DNA from: Candidatus Omnitrophota bacterium
Lineage (GTDB): Bacteria > Omnitrophota > Gorgyraeia > Aquiviventales > Aquiviventaceae
DNA length: 21,026 nucleotides
Reading direction: 5' to 3'
Assembly: GCA_016206675.1 (NCBI GenBank)
Contig: JACQRD010000015.1
Coordinates: forward strand, 1 to 21,026
Shown: positions 12,540 through 20,968 of the stretch, in pieces
Layout: the number at the start of each line of letters is the position of its first letter
Position numbering within the stretch: position 1 is the stretch's first letter
The notes under the pieces: generated by a model
Databases searched by the model: none
Told to the model about the DNA's origin: nothing
The model's input: only the letters and a program-made list of their open reading frames with translations
Translations under genes and position numbers: made by a program

Positions 12540-14068
12540 CCGTTGGTCGACGGAGCCGATGAAGGGCCGTTCCACGTGAAGAGCGCGAGGTAGACGGTGC
12601 CGTAGGCTCCCTGTTGCTCAATGCGCACCCCGGGAAGGCTCGTGACACGCCGGAGGACGTCGTGCATCGCCGGCCCTTGCCCCATGACCCAGACCCGCCG
12701 ATGGGCCGCCGCCGCTTGCTCGAGACGGTCCAGATACGCACGCGTCTGCTGATTGATCCTGAACGGCAAGAGCATGACCTGACGCATCAGTGCTGGAGGG
12801 ACATGAGCGCTGAGGGGATACGAGAGGTATCCGCTCAGCTCCGAATCGGGCCGGGAGTTCAACGCGACAAGATCCGACTCGGCGTACCCTGAACTAAACA
12901 GCACCAGATCCTCCGGCCTGATCTGCTGCTGCATGTGGCGGGCTGCCTGTGCAAACCCTTCCGGGGGCCACGTGCCGAACGTCCCCGTCATCCGCAGCGT
13001 CGGCAACAAATGCACGGACAACGCCAGCCACAGGAAGACGTACAGCGGCACCCGCCGGCGCCAGCCTGCACACCCTCCCCACCCCATGACCCAGCCGGCC
13101 AGCAGCAACGCCGCCGGCAACCCGAAGAGCACGTAGCGCACCGCATGAATGGTCCCGGTGTCGGCGAGGAGGCTAACACCGATCAACGGCGGCAGCAAGC
13201 CGAGGCACGCCAACGGCACCACAAACCAGAGGATCAGCAGCGCCATGTCGCCGCGCGGGGGCTTGCGGCAGCCCAGCGCGAAGGCCGCCAGCGCGGTGAT
13301 CGCCAGCACCCGCACATCCAGCAATTGCGCCCCGACGCTCATCATCGCACGCCAATCTTGAATAGGGAGAAACGTTAAGACCTGGCGTGCATGGACGAGC
13401 GCCCGGATATGCCCCACGCCCGGCATGGCCAACAGCGCCAACGCCCCAAAGGTCAGCAGCCATCGCCGAGGCAGCCGGCCCTTGAGTTGCCAGGCCAGAT
13501 GCACCGCTTGGATCACGACGGCCAAGCCGAAAAGATAGTGCGCGTAAAATGTTGCTGCGGTCGCTGCCACATAGGCCGCGCGCATCACGACTCGCTCCTT
13601 CCGAAGCAGTGCCGTGTAGGCGAGAAATGAGCCCATGAGACACAACAGGCCCAACGAGTACGGCCGGGCCTCCTGGCCGTACCAGATCAACGGCTGGCTG
13701 ACGGCGAACGCCGCCAGAGCACCGCATGTCGCGCGGGAATCCCGGAGGACATTCTTCGCTAACGGGATGGCCAGCCCCAGCGTTCCGAGGCTGGCGAGCA
13801 CGGAAGGCAAGCGAAGCGCAAAGGTGGTCGGTCCGAACAGCGTGAGGGACCATTTGACGAAGAGGTGATAGAACGGCCAGGTGCCTCCGCGGGCGAGACC
13901 GCGCCGCACGACATCGCTCCAGCTGCCTGAGGCGATCCACCAGGTGCCATATTCATCAAGCCAGGGATCAGGCGTCCAAAAGTCGTGCACTCGCAACACG
14001 ACGCCGAGCGCGAGAAGCGCCAGGATGCCCGCGCGAGGCAGCGGCTCAAGCGGTTCCTGCCGCATCAT
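12536..14068 (-). CDS. PMT/ArnT-like GT-C membrane glycosyltransferase
   Basis: This 510-residue polytopic protein has about 11-12 hydrophobic helices. The first external loop carries the acidic DPWLDEYGTWW motif (residues about 34-44), typical of GT-C enzymes of the PMT/ArnT type. GGTWPFYHLFVKWSLTLFGPTTFALRLPSVL follows, the usual second block. A soluble C-terminal part of about 120 residues (HMQQQIRPEDLVLFSSGYAESDLVAL onward) faces the periplasm. Such enzymes move sugars from polyprenyl-phosphate carriers to protein, lipid or glycan acceptors; donor and acceptor are not readable here. Two adjacent ATGs occur; the first is listed. It lies 6 bases after the GT2 gene, which could supply its polyprenyl-phosphate sugar. 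Its end contains the rplU promoter. Confidence 0.82.
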   Translation of the reverse strand: MMRQEPLEPLPRAGILALLALGVVLRVHDFWTPDPWLDEYGTWWIASGSWSDVVRRGLARGGTWPFYHLFVKWSLTLFGPTTFALRLPSVLASLGTLGLAIPLAKNVLRDSRATCGALAAFAVSQPLIWYGQEARPYSLGLLCLMGSFLAYTALLRKERVVMRAAYVAATAATFYAHYLFGLAVVIQAVHLAWQLKGRLPRRWLLTFGALALLAMPGVGHIRALVHARQVLTFLPIQDWRAMMSVGAQLLDVRVLAITALAAFALGCRKPPRGDMALLILWFVVPLACLGLLPPLIGVSLLADTGTIHAVRYVLFGLPAALLLAGWVMGWGGCAGWRRRVPLYVFLWLALSVHLLPTLRMTGTFGTWPPEGFAQAARHMQQQIRPEDLVLFSSGYAESDLVALNSRPDSELSGYLSYPLSAHVPPALMRQVMLLPFRINQQTRAYLDRLEQAAAAHRRVWVMGQGPAMHDVLRRVTSLPGVRIEQQGAYGTVYLALFTWNGPSSAPSTNG

Positions 14069-14074
14069 GTCCGT

Positions 14075-14755
14075 TTAATCACAACAGCGAAATTCCAGCA
14101 GCGCCCACAACGCCCAGAAGCCGTCGCGCCACGTCAGCTTCTTGCCTTCGGCGCGCGTGCGACCCGAGTAGGAGATCGGGACCTCATAGACGCGGTAGTA
14201 CCGCTTGAACAGTTTGGCCGTCAGCTCCACTTCGATGCGGAAGTCGTGTGAGCGCAGCGTGAAGCTCTGCAGCACCTCGCGCCGAAACGCTTTGAAGCCG
14301 GTTTCCAAATCCGAGAGCATCGTGTCGAAGAGGACGTTCGCTACGGCGTTGACGATCCAGTTGCCGATGCGATGGGAGAGCAGAAAGACGCGATGCGCTC
14401 CGACGAACCGGCTGCCGTAGACCGCATCCGCCCATCCCCGGCGGATCGGATCGATCAACAGCCCGTATTCTTCCGGGTGGTATTCTCCATCCGCATCCTG
14501 GATGATGACGATGTCACCGGTGGCGGCGGCGAAACCCGTGCGCAGTGCGGCCCCTTTGCCCCGGCGCGCTGGGTGGCGGAAGACGGTGACCCCGTGCGCG
14601 GCGCGGAACTCCTCCAAGATCGCGGTCGTGCCGTCCGTGGAGCCGTCATCGACGACGATGATCTCCTTCTCGTGGGGGGTCTGGAGCACCCGCTCCAGCA
14701 CCCCCCGAATGGTCCGCTCTTCATTGAGGGCCGGAATGACAATCGACAGTTTCAT
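14075..14755 (-). CDS. GT2 family polyprenyl-phosphate sugar transferase (DPM1-like)
   Basis: This 226-residue soluble GT-A enzyme of family 2 has VIPALNEERTI, VVDDGSTDGT, RRGKGAALRTGF and the metal-binding DAD within IIQDADGEYHPEE (87-89). The C-terminal YRVYEVPISYSGRTRAEGKKLTWRDG block is typical of dolichyl/polyprenyl-phosphate mannose or glucose synthases. It lacks the C-terminal transmembrane pair found in some relatives. It likely loads a sugar onto a polyprenyl phosphate at the inner face of the membrane for use by the flanking GT-C proteins. The ATG overlaps the upstream stop as ATGA. Sugar identity is unknown. Confidence 0.88.
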   Translation of the reverse strand: MKLSIVIPALNEERTIRGVLERVLQTPHEKEIIVVDDGSTDGTTAILEEFRAAHGVTVFRHPARRGKGAALRTGFAAATGDIVIIQDADGEYHPEEYGLLIDPIRRGWADAVYGSRFVGAHRVFLLSHRIGNWIVNAVANVLFDTMLSDLETGFKAFRREVLQSFTLRSHDFRIEVELTAKLFKRYYRVYEVPISYSGRTRAEGKKLTWRDGFWALWALLEFRCCD

Positions 14756-16884
14756 GTCCCGCCTCCCTGCCGTTTCAGCGCAGAAAATTCCCGCTCCAGG
14801 CGGTCAATCCAGACCCGGTCTGCCGGGTTGACGCGATATTCCGACACATACGTGAAGATGTCCTCTGCTTCCCGGCGCCTGCCGACCCGCAGCGCAGCCG
14901 CCGCCAAGTAGTACAGGTCTTCCTCGGATGGCTCTGCAAACACGCTGACCCCCCGGCGCAAATACTGGTACGCCTGCCGGTAGCGGCCGAGCTCGAAGAG
15001 GCAGACGCCGATCTCGCGGGAAACCGCCACCCGCGCGTCAGGAGAGGAACGCGTCATGGCCTGGCGATAGGAGGCGATCGCCTTGTCATAGGCTTTCAGC
15101 CCTTTCAGGGCGTCCGCCTCCAGCCGATAGCCGGCCGGCACCTCGGGGCTGCGGGCGATCAAGGCCCGCGCAAACGGCAACGCCCGGCCATAGGCGCCGT
15201 CTTCGTTGTAGGCGAGGGCGACGACGTGGTTGGCGATGCCGCACGTCGGGTGAATCTCCAAGATGCGCAGCATCTCCTGCAGGAAGCCGGCTCGATCGGT
15301 TTGTTCCTTCAGGAGATCTTTCGACACCTTATCAACCAACGCAAACGGCTTGACTATCTTGAATTCAAAGCGCTCCACGAGGTCCGGGTGGTGCCGCCGG
15401 TTGGCGTAAAGCGCCTCCAGGTCATCGAAGAACACCGGCACGAAGTCCGGATAGGACTTGATCACGTCCGCGAACGCAACGCTCTGGATCGGCACGGCGA
15501 TAAACGAGGGGTCATAACGGCCCAGCAGCCGGCCGAGTGTTTGCTCCTTCGTGAAGGCGTCGGCGACCAACCGCATGTCACTGTCCTGAAACATGAAGGG
15601 GATCTCCATATCCATGAAAATGTGGTAGCGGGGCCACAGCATCCATTGGTAGTACCCGCCCTGGTTCGGGTGATTCAGCAGCCGTCCGCCGACGTTGACC
15701 TGCTGCAAGAACGCCGCGACCCCCTGCGGCAGGTTGCGGTAGGACACCGGAAATGCCGGCCGGTCGCCAAAGAAGAACGCCAGCAGCTGCAACGGCATCA
15801 ACAGGGCCACAAACAGCCCTGTCAGATAGACCACCCGCGGCAGCTGCCGCCGGAATCCCTCGCCCGGCAAGATCGAGTGCGCCCGCAGCAGCGGCAGCGC
15901 GAGGAGGGCGAATTCGTGCGAAAAACGGCGCCCTTTGAAAATGAGCGCGCAGCCCGCCACCAGCAGGATCATGTGGCTGAGGCTGGCTTTTCGGCGCCAG
16001 AGAGCCACCCCGCATGTCGTCAGCGCAACTGCCAGATAGATATTGAAAATCGTCGGGATGGTCGGCGTCAGCCAGACGATGCGCAGCTCAAGCACATCGC
16101 CTAAGGTGGTCGGTGCCAGCTCCATGATGTATTCGGAGGCCCCGGCCGTTGAGACGAAGGGGATTCGCAACAGCCGCCAGCCATGGGGAGTGGCGAGAAC
16201 GCTGGCGATGGACAATGCGATGCCGGCGATGACGCGGGTGCGGTCCGGGTGCTTGCGGCGGCTGCCCCAGAGATATTCGATGGCATAGGCGCCGCACAGC
16301 AGGTACAGGATCGGATAGGTGATCCCATGGAAGTTGGCCCAGCAGACCCCCACGATCGGCAAGAGCCATGACCAACGGGGCCGATGCTCGAGCACCGAGA
16401 GGACGAGAATGATGAAGCAATAGCTGAAGAGGTGGGGCCGAACCTGCAAATGTCGCGGCAGCAGGATGGCGCACGCACTGATGCCCACCGCCGCCAACCA
16501 TGGCCAGGGAATCGTCCGCACCCGCCGGTGGAACACAAACCACAGCACCATCCCGAGCGTGGCCACGCACAGCAGCGCGCGCAGGAGGATCAACCCGTAA
16601 AATCCCCAACGCGAGAAGACCTGGAAGACCGCCGCCTGGAACAACCAGTAGTAGTCAACCCATGGCCGCGGCGGGCTGATGAAGGAAAAGAAACTCTCTT
16701 GGGGAACGCGTAGGTGCGTCAGGATGTACCGGCCGCCCATCAGGTGATACCACAGGTCGGTATCAAAGCTGATGATCGGCCAGCGAAGCAGTTCGATGAA
16801 GACGATGAGCAGCAGGCACGCCGCGTAGGCCACCGGAAACGGCGGCCATGGCCACTGCAGCACTCGGCGGGTTATGCGCCCCAT
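14752..16884 (-). CDS. Polytopic membrane protein (GT-C-like) with C-terminal TPR repeats
   Basis: This 710-residue protein has about 10-11 transmembrane helices in its first ~400 residues, including the acidic loop SFDTDLWYHLMGGRYIL (about 30-46) and WVDYYWLFQAAVF. A soluble region follows, then TPR-like helical pairs from about 575 to the end (NHVVALAYNEDGAYGRALPFARALI, EIGVCLFELGRYRQAYQYLRRG, LYYLAAAALRVGRRREAEDIF). This layout is common in uncharacterised GT-C-like membrane proteins; catalysis is not proven. I chose the ATG at 16884, 14 bases after the rng stop. The open frame extends to 17163 but there overlaps rng and has no membrane or domain character. No Shine-Dalgarno is evident, so coupling to rng is likely. 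It overlaps the GT2 gene by 4 bases. Confidence 0.78.
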   Translation of the reverse strand: MGRITRRVLQWPWPPFPVAYAACLLLIVFIELLRWPIISFDTDLWYHLMGGRYILTHLRVPQESFFSFISPPRPWVDYYWLFQAAVFQVFSRWGFYGLILLRALLCVATLGMVLWFVFHRRVRTIPWPWLAAVGISACAILLPRHLQVRPHLFSYCFIILVLSVLEHRPRWSWLLPIVGVCWANFHGITYPILYLLCGAYAIEYLWGSRRKHPDRTRVIAGIALSIASVLATPHGWRLLRIPFVSTAGASEYIMELAPTTLGDVLELRIVWLTPTIPTIFNIYLAVALTTCGVALWRRKASLSHMILLVAGCALIFKGRRFSHEFALLALPLLRAHSILPGEGFRRQLPRVVYLTGLFVALLMPLQLLAFFFGDRPAFPVSYRNLPQGVAAFLQQVNVGGRLLNHPNQGGYYQWMLWPRYHIFMDMEIPFMFQDSDMRLVADAFTKEQTLGRLLGRYDPSFIAVPIQSVAFADVIKSYPDFVPVFFDDLEALYANRRHHPDLVERFEFKIVKPFALVDKVSKDLLKEQTDRAGFLQEMLRILEIHPTCGIANHVVALAYNEDGAYGRALPFARALIARSPEVPAGYRLEADALKGLKAYDKAIASYRQAMTRSSPDARVAVSREIGVCLFELGRYRQAYQYLRRGVSVFAEPSEEDLYYLAAAALRVGRRREAEDIFTYVSEYRVNPADRVWIDRLEREFSALKRQGGGT

Positions 16885-16898
16885 GCGTGATGCGGCCG

Positions 16899-18416
16899 TT
16901 ACGTCGGTGAAACCCGCACGGTGACCTGCTCCAGGTGCAAGGCGGGATCCGACAGCACAATGATCTTGGCTTTCGCCTGCGCTTCCATTGCCTTCAGGCT
17001 CTGCCGATCCTCCTGGAGCAGCCGGACGGCCACCTGGGGATGGACCAGGAGCTCCAACGTCTTGTGTTGCGTGCGCTTCAGGGTCCGTTTGGCTTGACGC
17101 ATGGCCTCGATCGCCATCGTGACCACTGATTTGACGCTGCCCCGGCCTCCGCAATAGGGGCACGGCTGGTGGCTGACCGTTTCGACGGAGCGGCGCATCC
17201 GCTGGCGGGTCAGCTCCGCCACGCAGATATCCGAGAAAGACACGAGGTTCGTCCTGGCCCGGTCGCGGTCGAGCGCGTCCTGCAGCACCGCGACCAGCTC
17301 GTGGCGGTGCGCCGGGACGTCCAAATCGATGAAGTCGATGACAACGATGCCGCCGATGTCCCGCAGCCGCAGCTGGCGGGCCACCTCCACCGCGGCCTCC
17401 TTGTCGACCTGGAAGGCGGTGTCCTCCAGGTTCCGTCGGCCGGTGAACTTGGCCGTGTTGACATCGATCGCCACCAGGCTTTCCGTCGGCTCGACGACGA
17501 TAGAACCGCCGGAGGGCAGCTGGACCCGCTTGTCGAAGAGGGCTTCAATCTGCTCGTCCAACCCTTCCTTCTCAAACAGCGGCTCCTCGCCCTGATACCA
17601 GTCCAGACGGACCTTCACCCCTGGCATCAGCACGTTGAGAAACCGCCGCAGCTCGTGGAACTCTATCTTCGAGTCGACCGCGACGCGCTGCGTCTCTTCG
17701 GTGAAGCTGTCGCGGATCACCCGCTGGGAGAGCTTGTATTCCTGGTAGACGCACACCGGCGCCTTGCCGCGGCCGGAGCGGCGCTTGATGTCCTGGTAGA
17801 TGCGCGAGAGGTAGCGCACATCGCGCGCCAGCTCCTTTTCGCCCTTGCCGATGCCGGCCGTGCGGATGATCAACCCCGCCTCCTGGGAAAAACGCAGCTT
17901 CGGCAGCAGCTCCCGCAGGCGCCCGCGCTCCTGTGGATCGGTGATCCGCTTGGAAATGCCTGCCCGCGAGTCGTTGCACATCAGCACCATGTACCGACCG
18001 GGCAGGCTGATGTGCGTGGTCAGCCGAGCCCCCTTCGTGCCGAAGGGCTCCTTGACCACTTGCACCAGGATCTCCTGGTGGACCTTGACGATCTCTTCGA
18101 TGCGGGAGCGGCGGGGAGCGCCTGAGGAGGGGCGCGCGGCTTCAGCCGCCTCTCCTTCCAGGATCGCCTCCTCATCCGGCTTCGTTTCCACGATATCGGA
18201 GACGTAGAGGAAGCCGTTCTTGCCCAGCCCGATATCGACGAAGGCCGCGCCGATGCCGGGCACGATGGAGGTGATGCGGCCCTTGTAGATGCTGCCGACC
18301 ATCCGCTCGTCGGTTGAGCGCTCGTCGTAGTACTCCTCGAGCCGCTTGTTCTCCGTAATCGCCACCCGCGTCTCCTGCGGATCGGCGCTGATGAAAATTT
18401 CCCTGACGGATGCCAT
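16899..18416 (-). CDS. rng: Ribonuclease E/G family endoribonuclease
   Basis: This 505-residue protein cuts single-stranded AU-rich RNA in rRNA processing and mRNA decay. It has an S1 domain (about 36-125), an RNase H-like/5' sensor region, the catalytic DNase I-like core with D318 (LVAIDVNTAKFTG) and D361 (GGIVVIDFIDL), and the zinc-link CPYC (419-422). It lacks the long RNase E scaffold tail, so RNase G is the closer name. An acidic/Ser insertion (about 78-105) interrupts the S1 domain. The ATG at 18416 is preferred over the GTG just before it because of AGGAG spacing. A promoter lies directly upstream. Association with rplU-rpmA is common, but here three glycosyltransferase genes intervene. 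Confidence 0.93.
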   Translation of the reverse strand: MASVREIFISADPQETRVAITENKRLEEYYDERSTDERMVGSIYKGRITSIVPGIGAAFVDIGLGKNGFLYVSDIVETKPDEEAILEGEAAEAARPSSGAPRRSRIEEIVKVHQEILVQVVKEPFGTKGARLTTHISLPGRYMVLMCNDSRAGISKRITDPQERGRLRELLPKLRFSQEAGLIIRTAGIGKGEKELARDVRYLSRIYQDIKRRSGRGKAPVCVYQEYKLSQRVIRDSFTEETQRVAVDSKIEFHELRRFLNVLMPGVKVRLDWYQGEEPLFEKEGLDEQIEALFDKRVQLPSGGSIVVEPTESLVAIDVNTAKFTGRRNLEDTAFQVDKEAAVEVARQLRLRDIGGIVVIDFIDLDVPAHRHELVAVLQDALDRDRARTNLVSFSDICVAELTRQRMRRSVETVSHQPCPYCGGRGSVKSVVTMAIEAMRQAKRTLKRTQHKTLELLVHPQVAVRLLQEDRQSLKAMEAQAKAKIIVLSDPALHLEQVTVRVSPT

Positions 18417-18457
18417 CACTCTCCTCGCTTCCTGCTCAACACAACCATAAACGGGGT

Positions 18458-18486
18458 ATTATACCGGGATTGCCCCACGGCGTCGA
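18458..18486 (-). promoter_or_regulatory. Sigma70-like promoter for rng
   Basis: On the minus strand TCGACG (18481-18486) and a perfect TATAAT (18458-18463) are 17 bases apart. The -10 sits in the palindrome GGTATAATACC and contains the stop codon of the upstream gene (18459-18461). Predicted start is near 18451, about 35 bases before the rng ATG. Confidence 0.7.
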
Positions 18487-20021
18487 CGGCGCAGCAGATC
18501 GTCGGCAATGCCGAGCACGGCCGCCCCCAGCAGCGCGTGGGCCGCGGTCAGCGGCACGGCCGCAGCCGCCATGCGCCGTCGGCCAGCGGCGGCGGGGTTG
18601 CGCAGCACGATGGCGGCGTCGGTTTCTTCCACCGGCTGGAATCCTTCCAGCGCAGGCGGCGCGTCGCCTTGTCCCTTCAGCCATACGACCAGCCGAGCCG
18701 ACTGAAGCGGCGAAGCCTGCCCGCGCGCCGCGCGCAGGCGGGCCGGCGCGCGTGCCGGGCGGACTTCCGCCAGCATGCCGGTCGTTGTGGCCCGATGGCT
18801 GAGTGCTCCCAGCAACCCGCAGACGGAGGGCTGGCTGCAGCTGATCAGCTCATCCGGCTGCGTCTGCCGCCGGATGATCTCCACCAGCGGATCCATGATC
18901 TGGGGGTAATAGAAGCTCACGGCGTTGGAGCGCGGCATGCGCTCATCTTGCAGTGCCAGGTGGGAGAGCGCCGTATCGCCGATCACGAGGCGGTCCGCCT
19001 CCACGAACCAGACCGGATGTGCCGCGAAGAGCCCGGCCGTCAGCGCCGCAGGAATCAGCCACCCTGGCCGTCCCAACGGCCGCAGCACTCTGCGCGCAAT
19101 GGCCTCGTGCACGGCGCAGAGGCCGACGCCGCAGAGCAAGCTCACCGCCAGCAGCCCCTGCCCGCTGAAGAACCGGTAGCGATAGTGGAGCAGCAGCGGT
19201 GACAGCCCCGCGAGGAGGCTGAAGAGCACGCCGCGCGCGGGCAGGTGCTGCTTCAGCGCCGCCGCCACACCGACGGCCGCCAGCAGGTACAGGGCGATGG
19301 GCAGCTCGAGCAGCCGATTTTCCTGCGTGCTGATCAGCTCCATCGCGGCGCGATGCCGCCATAGATGCGCCAGCCACGGCGATGCCAGCAACAGGGCGGC
19401 GGCAGCGCCGAAGCACAGCGGGCGGCGCAAGCGCGGCTCGGCGGCCGCCAGCACCAGCCAGGAGAGCAGCATCAGCCAGGGAACGCTGAGGTGGGTGTAG
19501 AAAGCCAGCGCGCCGCAGAGCGCGCAGGCGATCCAGGCTGCGCGCTGCACGGCCACCATGCCGAGGAGCCACCACACCGTGGCCCACGAAGCGGCGATCG
19601 TCGTGCAACTGGCCAGCAGATACGAGAACGGCAGCGCGCTGCAGAGGATCGCCCAGTAGGCGCCGCGGGGAGTCAGCCACTCCCTGGCGCACCACCATAT
19701 CGCACTGAAGAGCGCCGGATAGGCCAGAATACCGGCCAGTCGCGCCAGTGTGATAACGTTGAGAGGCAGGCTATCGAGCCACAGCAGACCCAGATGCAGC
19801 GCGGGCGGATACAGATGCGGCCGCCCCTCGGGCGCAAACTCCCAGAAATCGTGCAAGACCACGCCCCCGGCATCGCGGAAGGCCTGCGCCACGTTCAGGT
19901 GGTAGTAGATGTCAACAAACCATGGCAGCAGCGGCCACCACGAGATGAGCAGTACCACGTGCAGCGCGATAAGGCCCCACGAAGCGGCATCCCAGCCATC
20001 GACGCTTCTTCGGAAGCTCAC
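18459..20021 (-). CDS. Polytopic membrane protein, GT-C-like, function unknown
   Basis: This 520-residue protein has roughly 10-12 hydrophobic helices. It starts in the membrane (ALHVVLLISWWPLLPWF), followed by an external loop with VDIYYHLNVAQAFRDAGG and the segment HDFWEFAPEGRPHLYPPALHLGLLWLD. Asp and His residues after the first helix are reminiscent of GT-C glycosyltransferases, but I see no decisive signature. A soluble domain (about 335-470) precedes a last hydrophobic helix and an Arg-rich tail (LLRRRRRGAIPV). The GTG start overlaps the rsmE stop as GTGA. The second gene with this layout in the cluster (14752-16884) supports an envelope or glycan role. The end of the gene holds the rng promoter. 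Confidence 0.7.
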   Translation of the reverse strand: MSFRRSVDGWDAASWGLIALHVVLLISWWPLLPWFVDIYYHLNVAQAFRDAGGVVLHDFWEFAPEGRPHLYPPALHLGLLWLDSLPLNVITLARLAGILAYPALFSAIWWCAREWLTPRGAYWAILCSALPFSYLLASCTTIAASWATVWWLLGMVAVQRAAWIACALCGALAFYTHLSVPWLMLLSWLVLAAAEPRLRRPLCFGAAAALLLASPWLAHLWRHRAAMELISTQENRLLELPIALYLLAAVGVAAALKQHLPARGVLFSLLAGLSPLLLHYRYRFFSGQGLLAVSLLCGVGLCAVHEAIARRVLRPLGRPGWLIPAALTAGLFAAHPVWFVEADRLVIGDTALSHLALQDERMPRSNAVSFYYPQIMDPLVEIIRRQTQPDELISCSQPSVCGLLGALSHRATTTGMLAEVRPARAPARLRAARGQASPLQSARLVVWLKGQGDAPPALEGFQPVEETDAAIVLRNPAAAGRRRMAAAAVPLTAAHALLGAAVLGIADDLLRRRRRGAIPV

Positions 20022-20746
20022 GCCGCCCCCTCCGGGCGTGCTTGGACAAGACTGAGGGCTGCAACGGCCGCCGTCTCCGCGCGCAGCGTCAACCGCCCAA
20101 GAGACACGGGGGTGATCCCATGGGTTGTGGCGAGCGCGATCTCCTCGGGAGAAAAATCGCCTTCGGGACCGATGAAGATCGCCAGGGGCATCTGCGGGCG
20201 GCAGCCGGCGAGAAAGGCGCTCAGAGGCAGGCCGCGCTCAGCCAGGGTGGGCAGGCAAGCTGAAGCGCCCTGCAGCGATGACGCGGCCTCTTTAAATCGC
20301 TTCGGCGCCTCAATCGCCGGAACGGTGGCCCGCCCGCACTGCGCGGCGGCCGACTGAGCGATGCGCCGCCATCGCGCGATCCGCCCCGGCCCCGCCGCCC
20401 GCACCGTGGTGCGCGCCGTGATGATCGGGCGGACGGCTGAGACGCCGAGCTCAGTCGCCTTCTCCACCATCCAGTCGAAGCGCTCCGGCCGAATGAGCGC
20501 CGGCAGGAGCACAACCGCAGCCGCATCGGACGTCTCACGCCACTGACGCTCCACCTGGATGGTGACCATCGCTTGGCCTCTGGAGACTACTGTTCCCGCG
20601 TAGACAGTGCCCTGCCCATCAAAGCACTCCACCGACGCTCCGGCCTTCACTCGAAGCACATGGGTCAGATGGTGGAGGGTGTCGCGGTCGTGGAGGGTGA
20701 TCAGAGAATCGGAAAGGTCGGTGGGGGAAATGAGAATGCGAGGCAT
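20018..20746 (-). CDS. rsmE: 16S rRNA (uracil1498-N3)-methyltransferase
   Basis: This 242-residue SPOUT-family enzyme methylates U1498 of 16S rRNA using S-adenosylmethionine. The N-terminal PUA-like part includes HHLTHVLRVKAGASVECFDGQG. The C-terminal trefoil knot has FDWMVEKATELGVSAVRPIIT, FIGPEGDFSPEE and SLGRLTLRAETAAVAALSLV. Its length matches the E. coli protein (243). The ATG at 20746 lies next to the palindromic tRNA-flanked cassette, with no clear Shine-Dalgarno in the preceding bases. That cassette is the 5' flank of this operon and may carry its promoter or leader. It overlaps the next gene by 4 bases. Confidence 0.94.
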   Translation of the reverse strand: MPRILISPTDLSDSLITLHDRDTLHHLTHVLRVKAGASVECFDGQGTVYAGTVVSRGQAMVTIQVERQWRETSDAAAVVLLPALIRPERFDWMVEKATELGVSAVRPIITARTTVRAAGPGRIARWRRIAQSAAAQCGRATVPAIEAPKRFKEAASSLQGASACLPTLAERGLPLSAFLAGCRPQMPLAIFIGPEGDFSPEEIALATTHGITPVSLGRLTLRAETAAVAALSLVQARPEGAA

Positions 20747-20754
20747 GTCAATGA

Positions 20755-20953
20755 TGGAGCAGAGGGGGATCGAACGTCGCGGCCTCGGTCACCCTATCGC
20801 CGCTCCATAGGAGGGCAACCTACGGTTTCCCTCCTATCGGTCGGCCTGCGGCCTCCCTGGTCTCCCTTCCCTTCCAGTCACTCGAGCAATCTGGGGGAAA
20901 CTCGCAGTTTCCCCCAGACCCCTTTTGCGGGTTCGATCCCCAAGAGCTCCACC
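20755..20953. mobile_element. Palindrome-rich cassette bounded by tRNA-Ala 3'-end copies
   Basis: The left edge (20755-20775) is a perfect 21-base copy, in the same orientation, of the T-loop-to-acceptor end of the adjacent tRNA-Ala (20972-20992). The right edge (20931-20953) is an inverted, diverged copy reading GTTCGATCCCC then GAGCTCCACC on the plus strand. Between them are three hairpins with 3-base loops: 20807-20837 (13 of 14 pairs, loop TAC), 20843-20853 (GGCC-TGC-GGCC) and 20890-20918 (13 perfect pairs, loop CGC). The outer two share GTTTCCC-type arms and look paralogous. No protein gene is present. It may be a small non-autonomous element or decayed tRNA-derived DNA. Confidence 0.55.
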
Positions 20954-20968
20954 TCGCGAAAAAGAAGA

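Noticed and set aside
16885..17163. N-terminal extension of the TPR membrane protein
   Set aside because: It overlaps the conserved C-terminus of rng, is low-complexity, and the membrane protein starts naturally at 16884.
20750..20960. tmRNA (ssrA) or a tRNA with an intron, suggested by paired tRNA-like ends
   Set aside because: No tag reading frame ending in Ala-Leu-Ala-Ala-like codons, a degenerate T-stem, only about 5 acceptor pairs, and too short for typical tmRNA or a group I intron.
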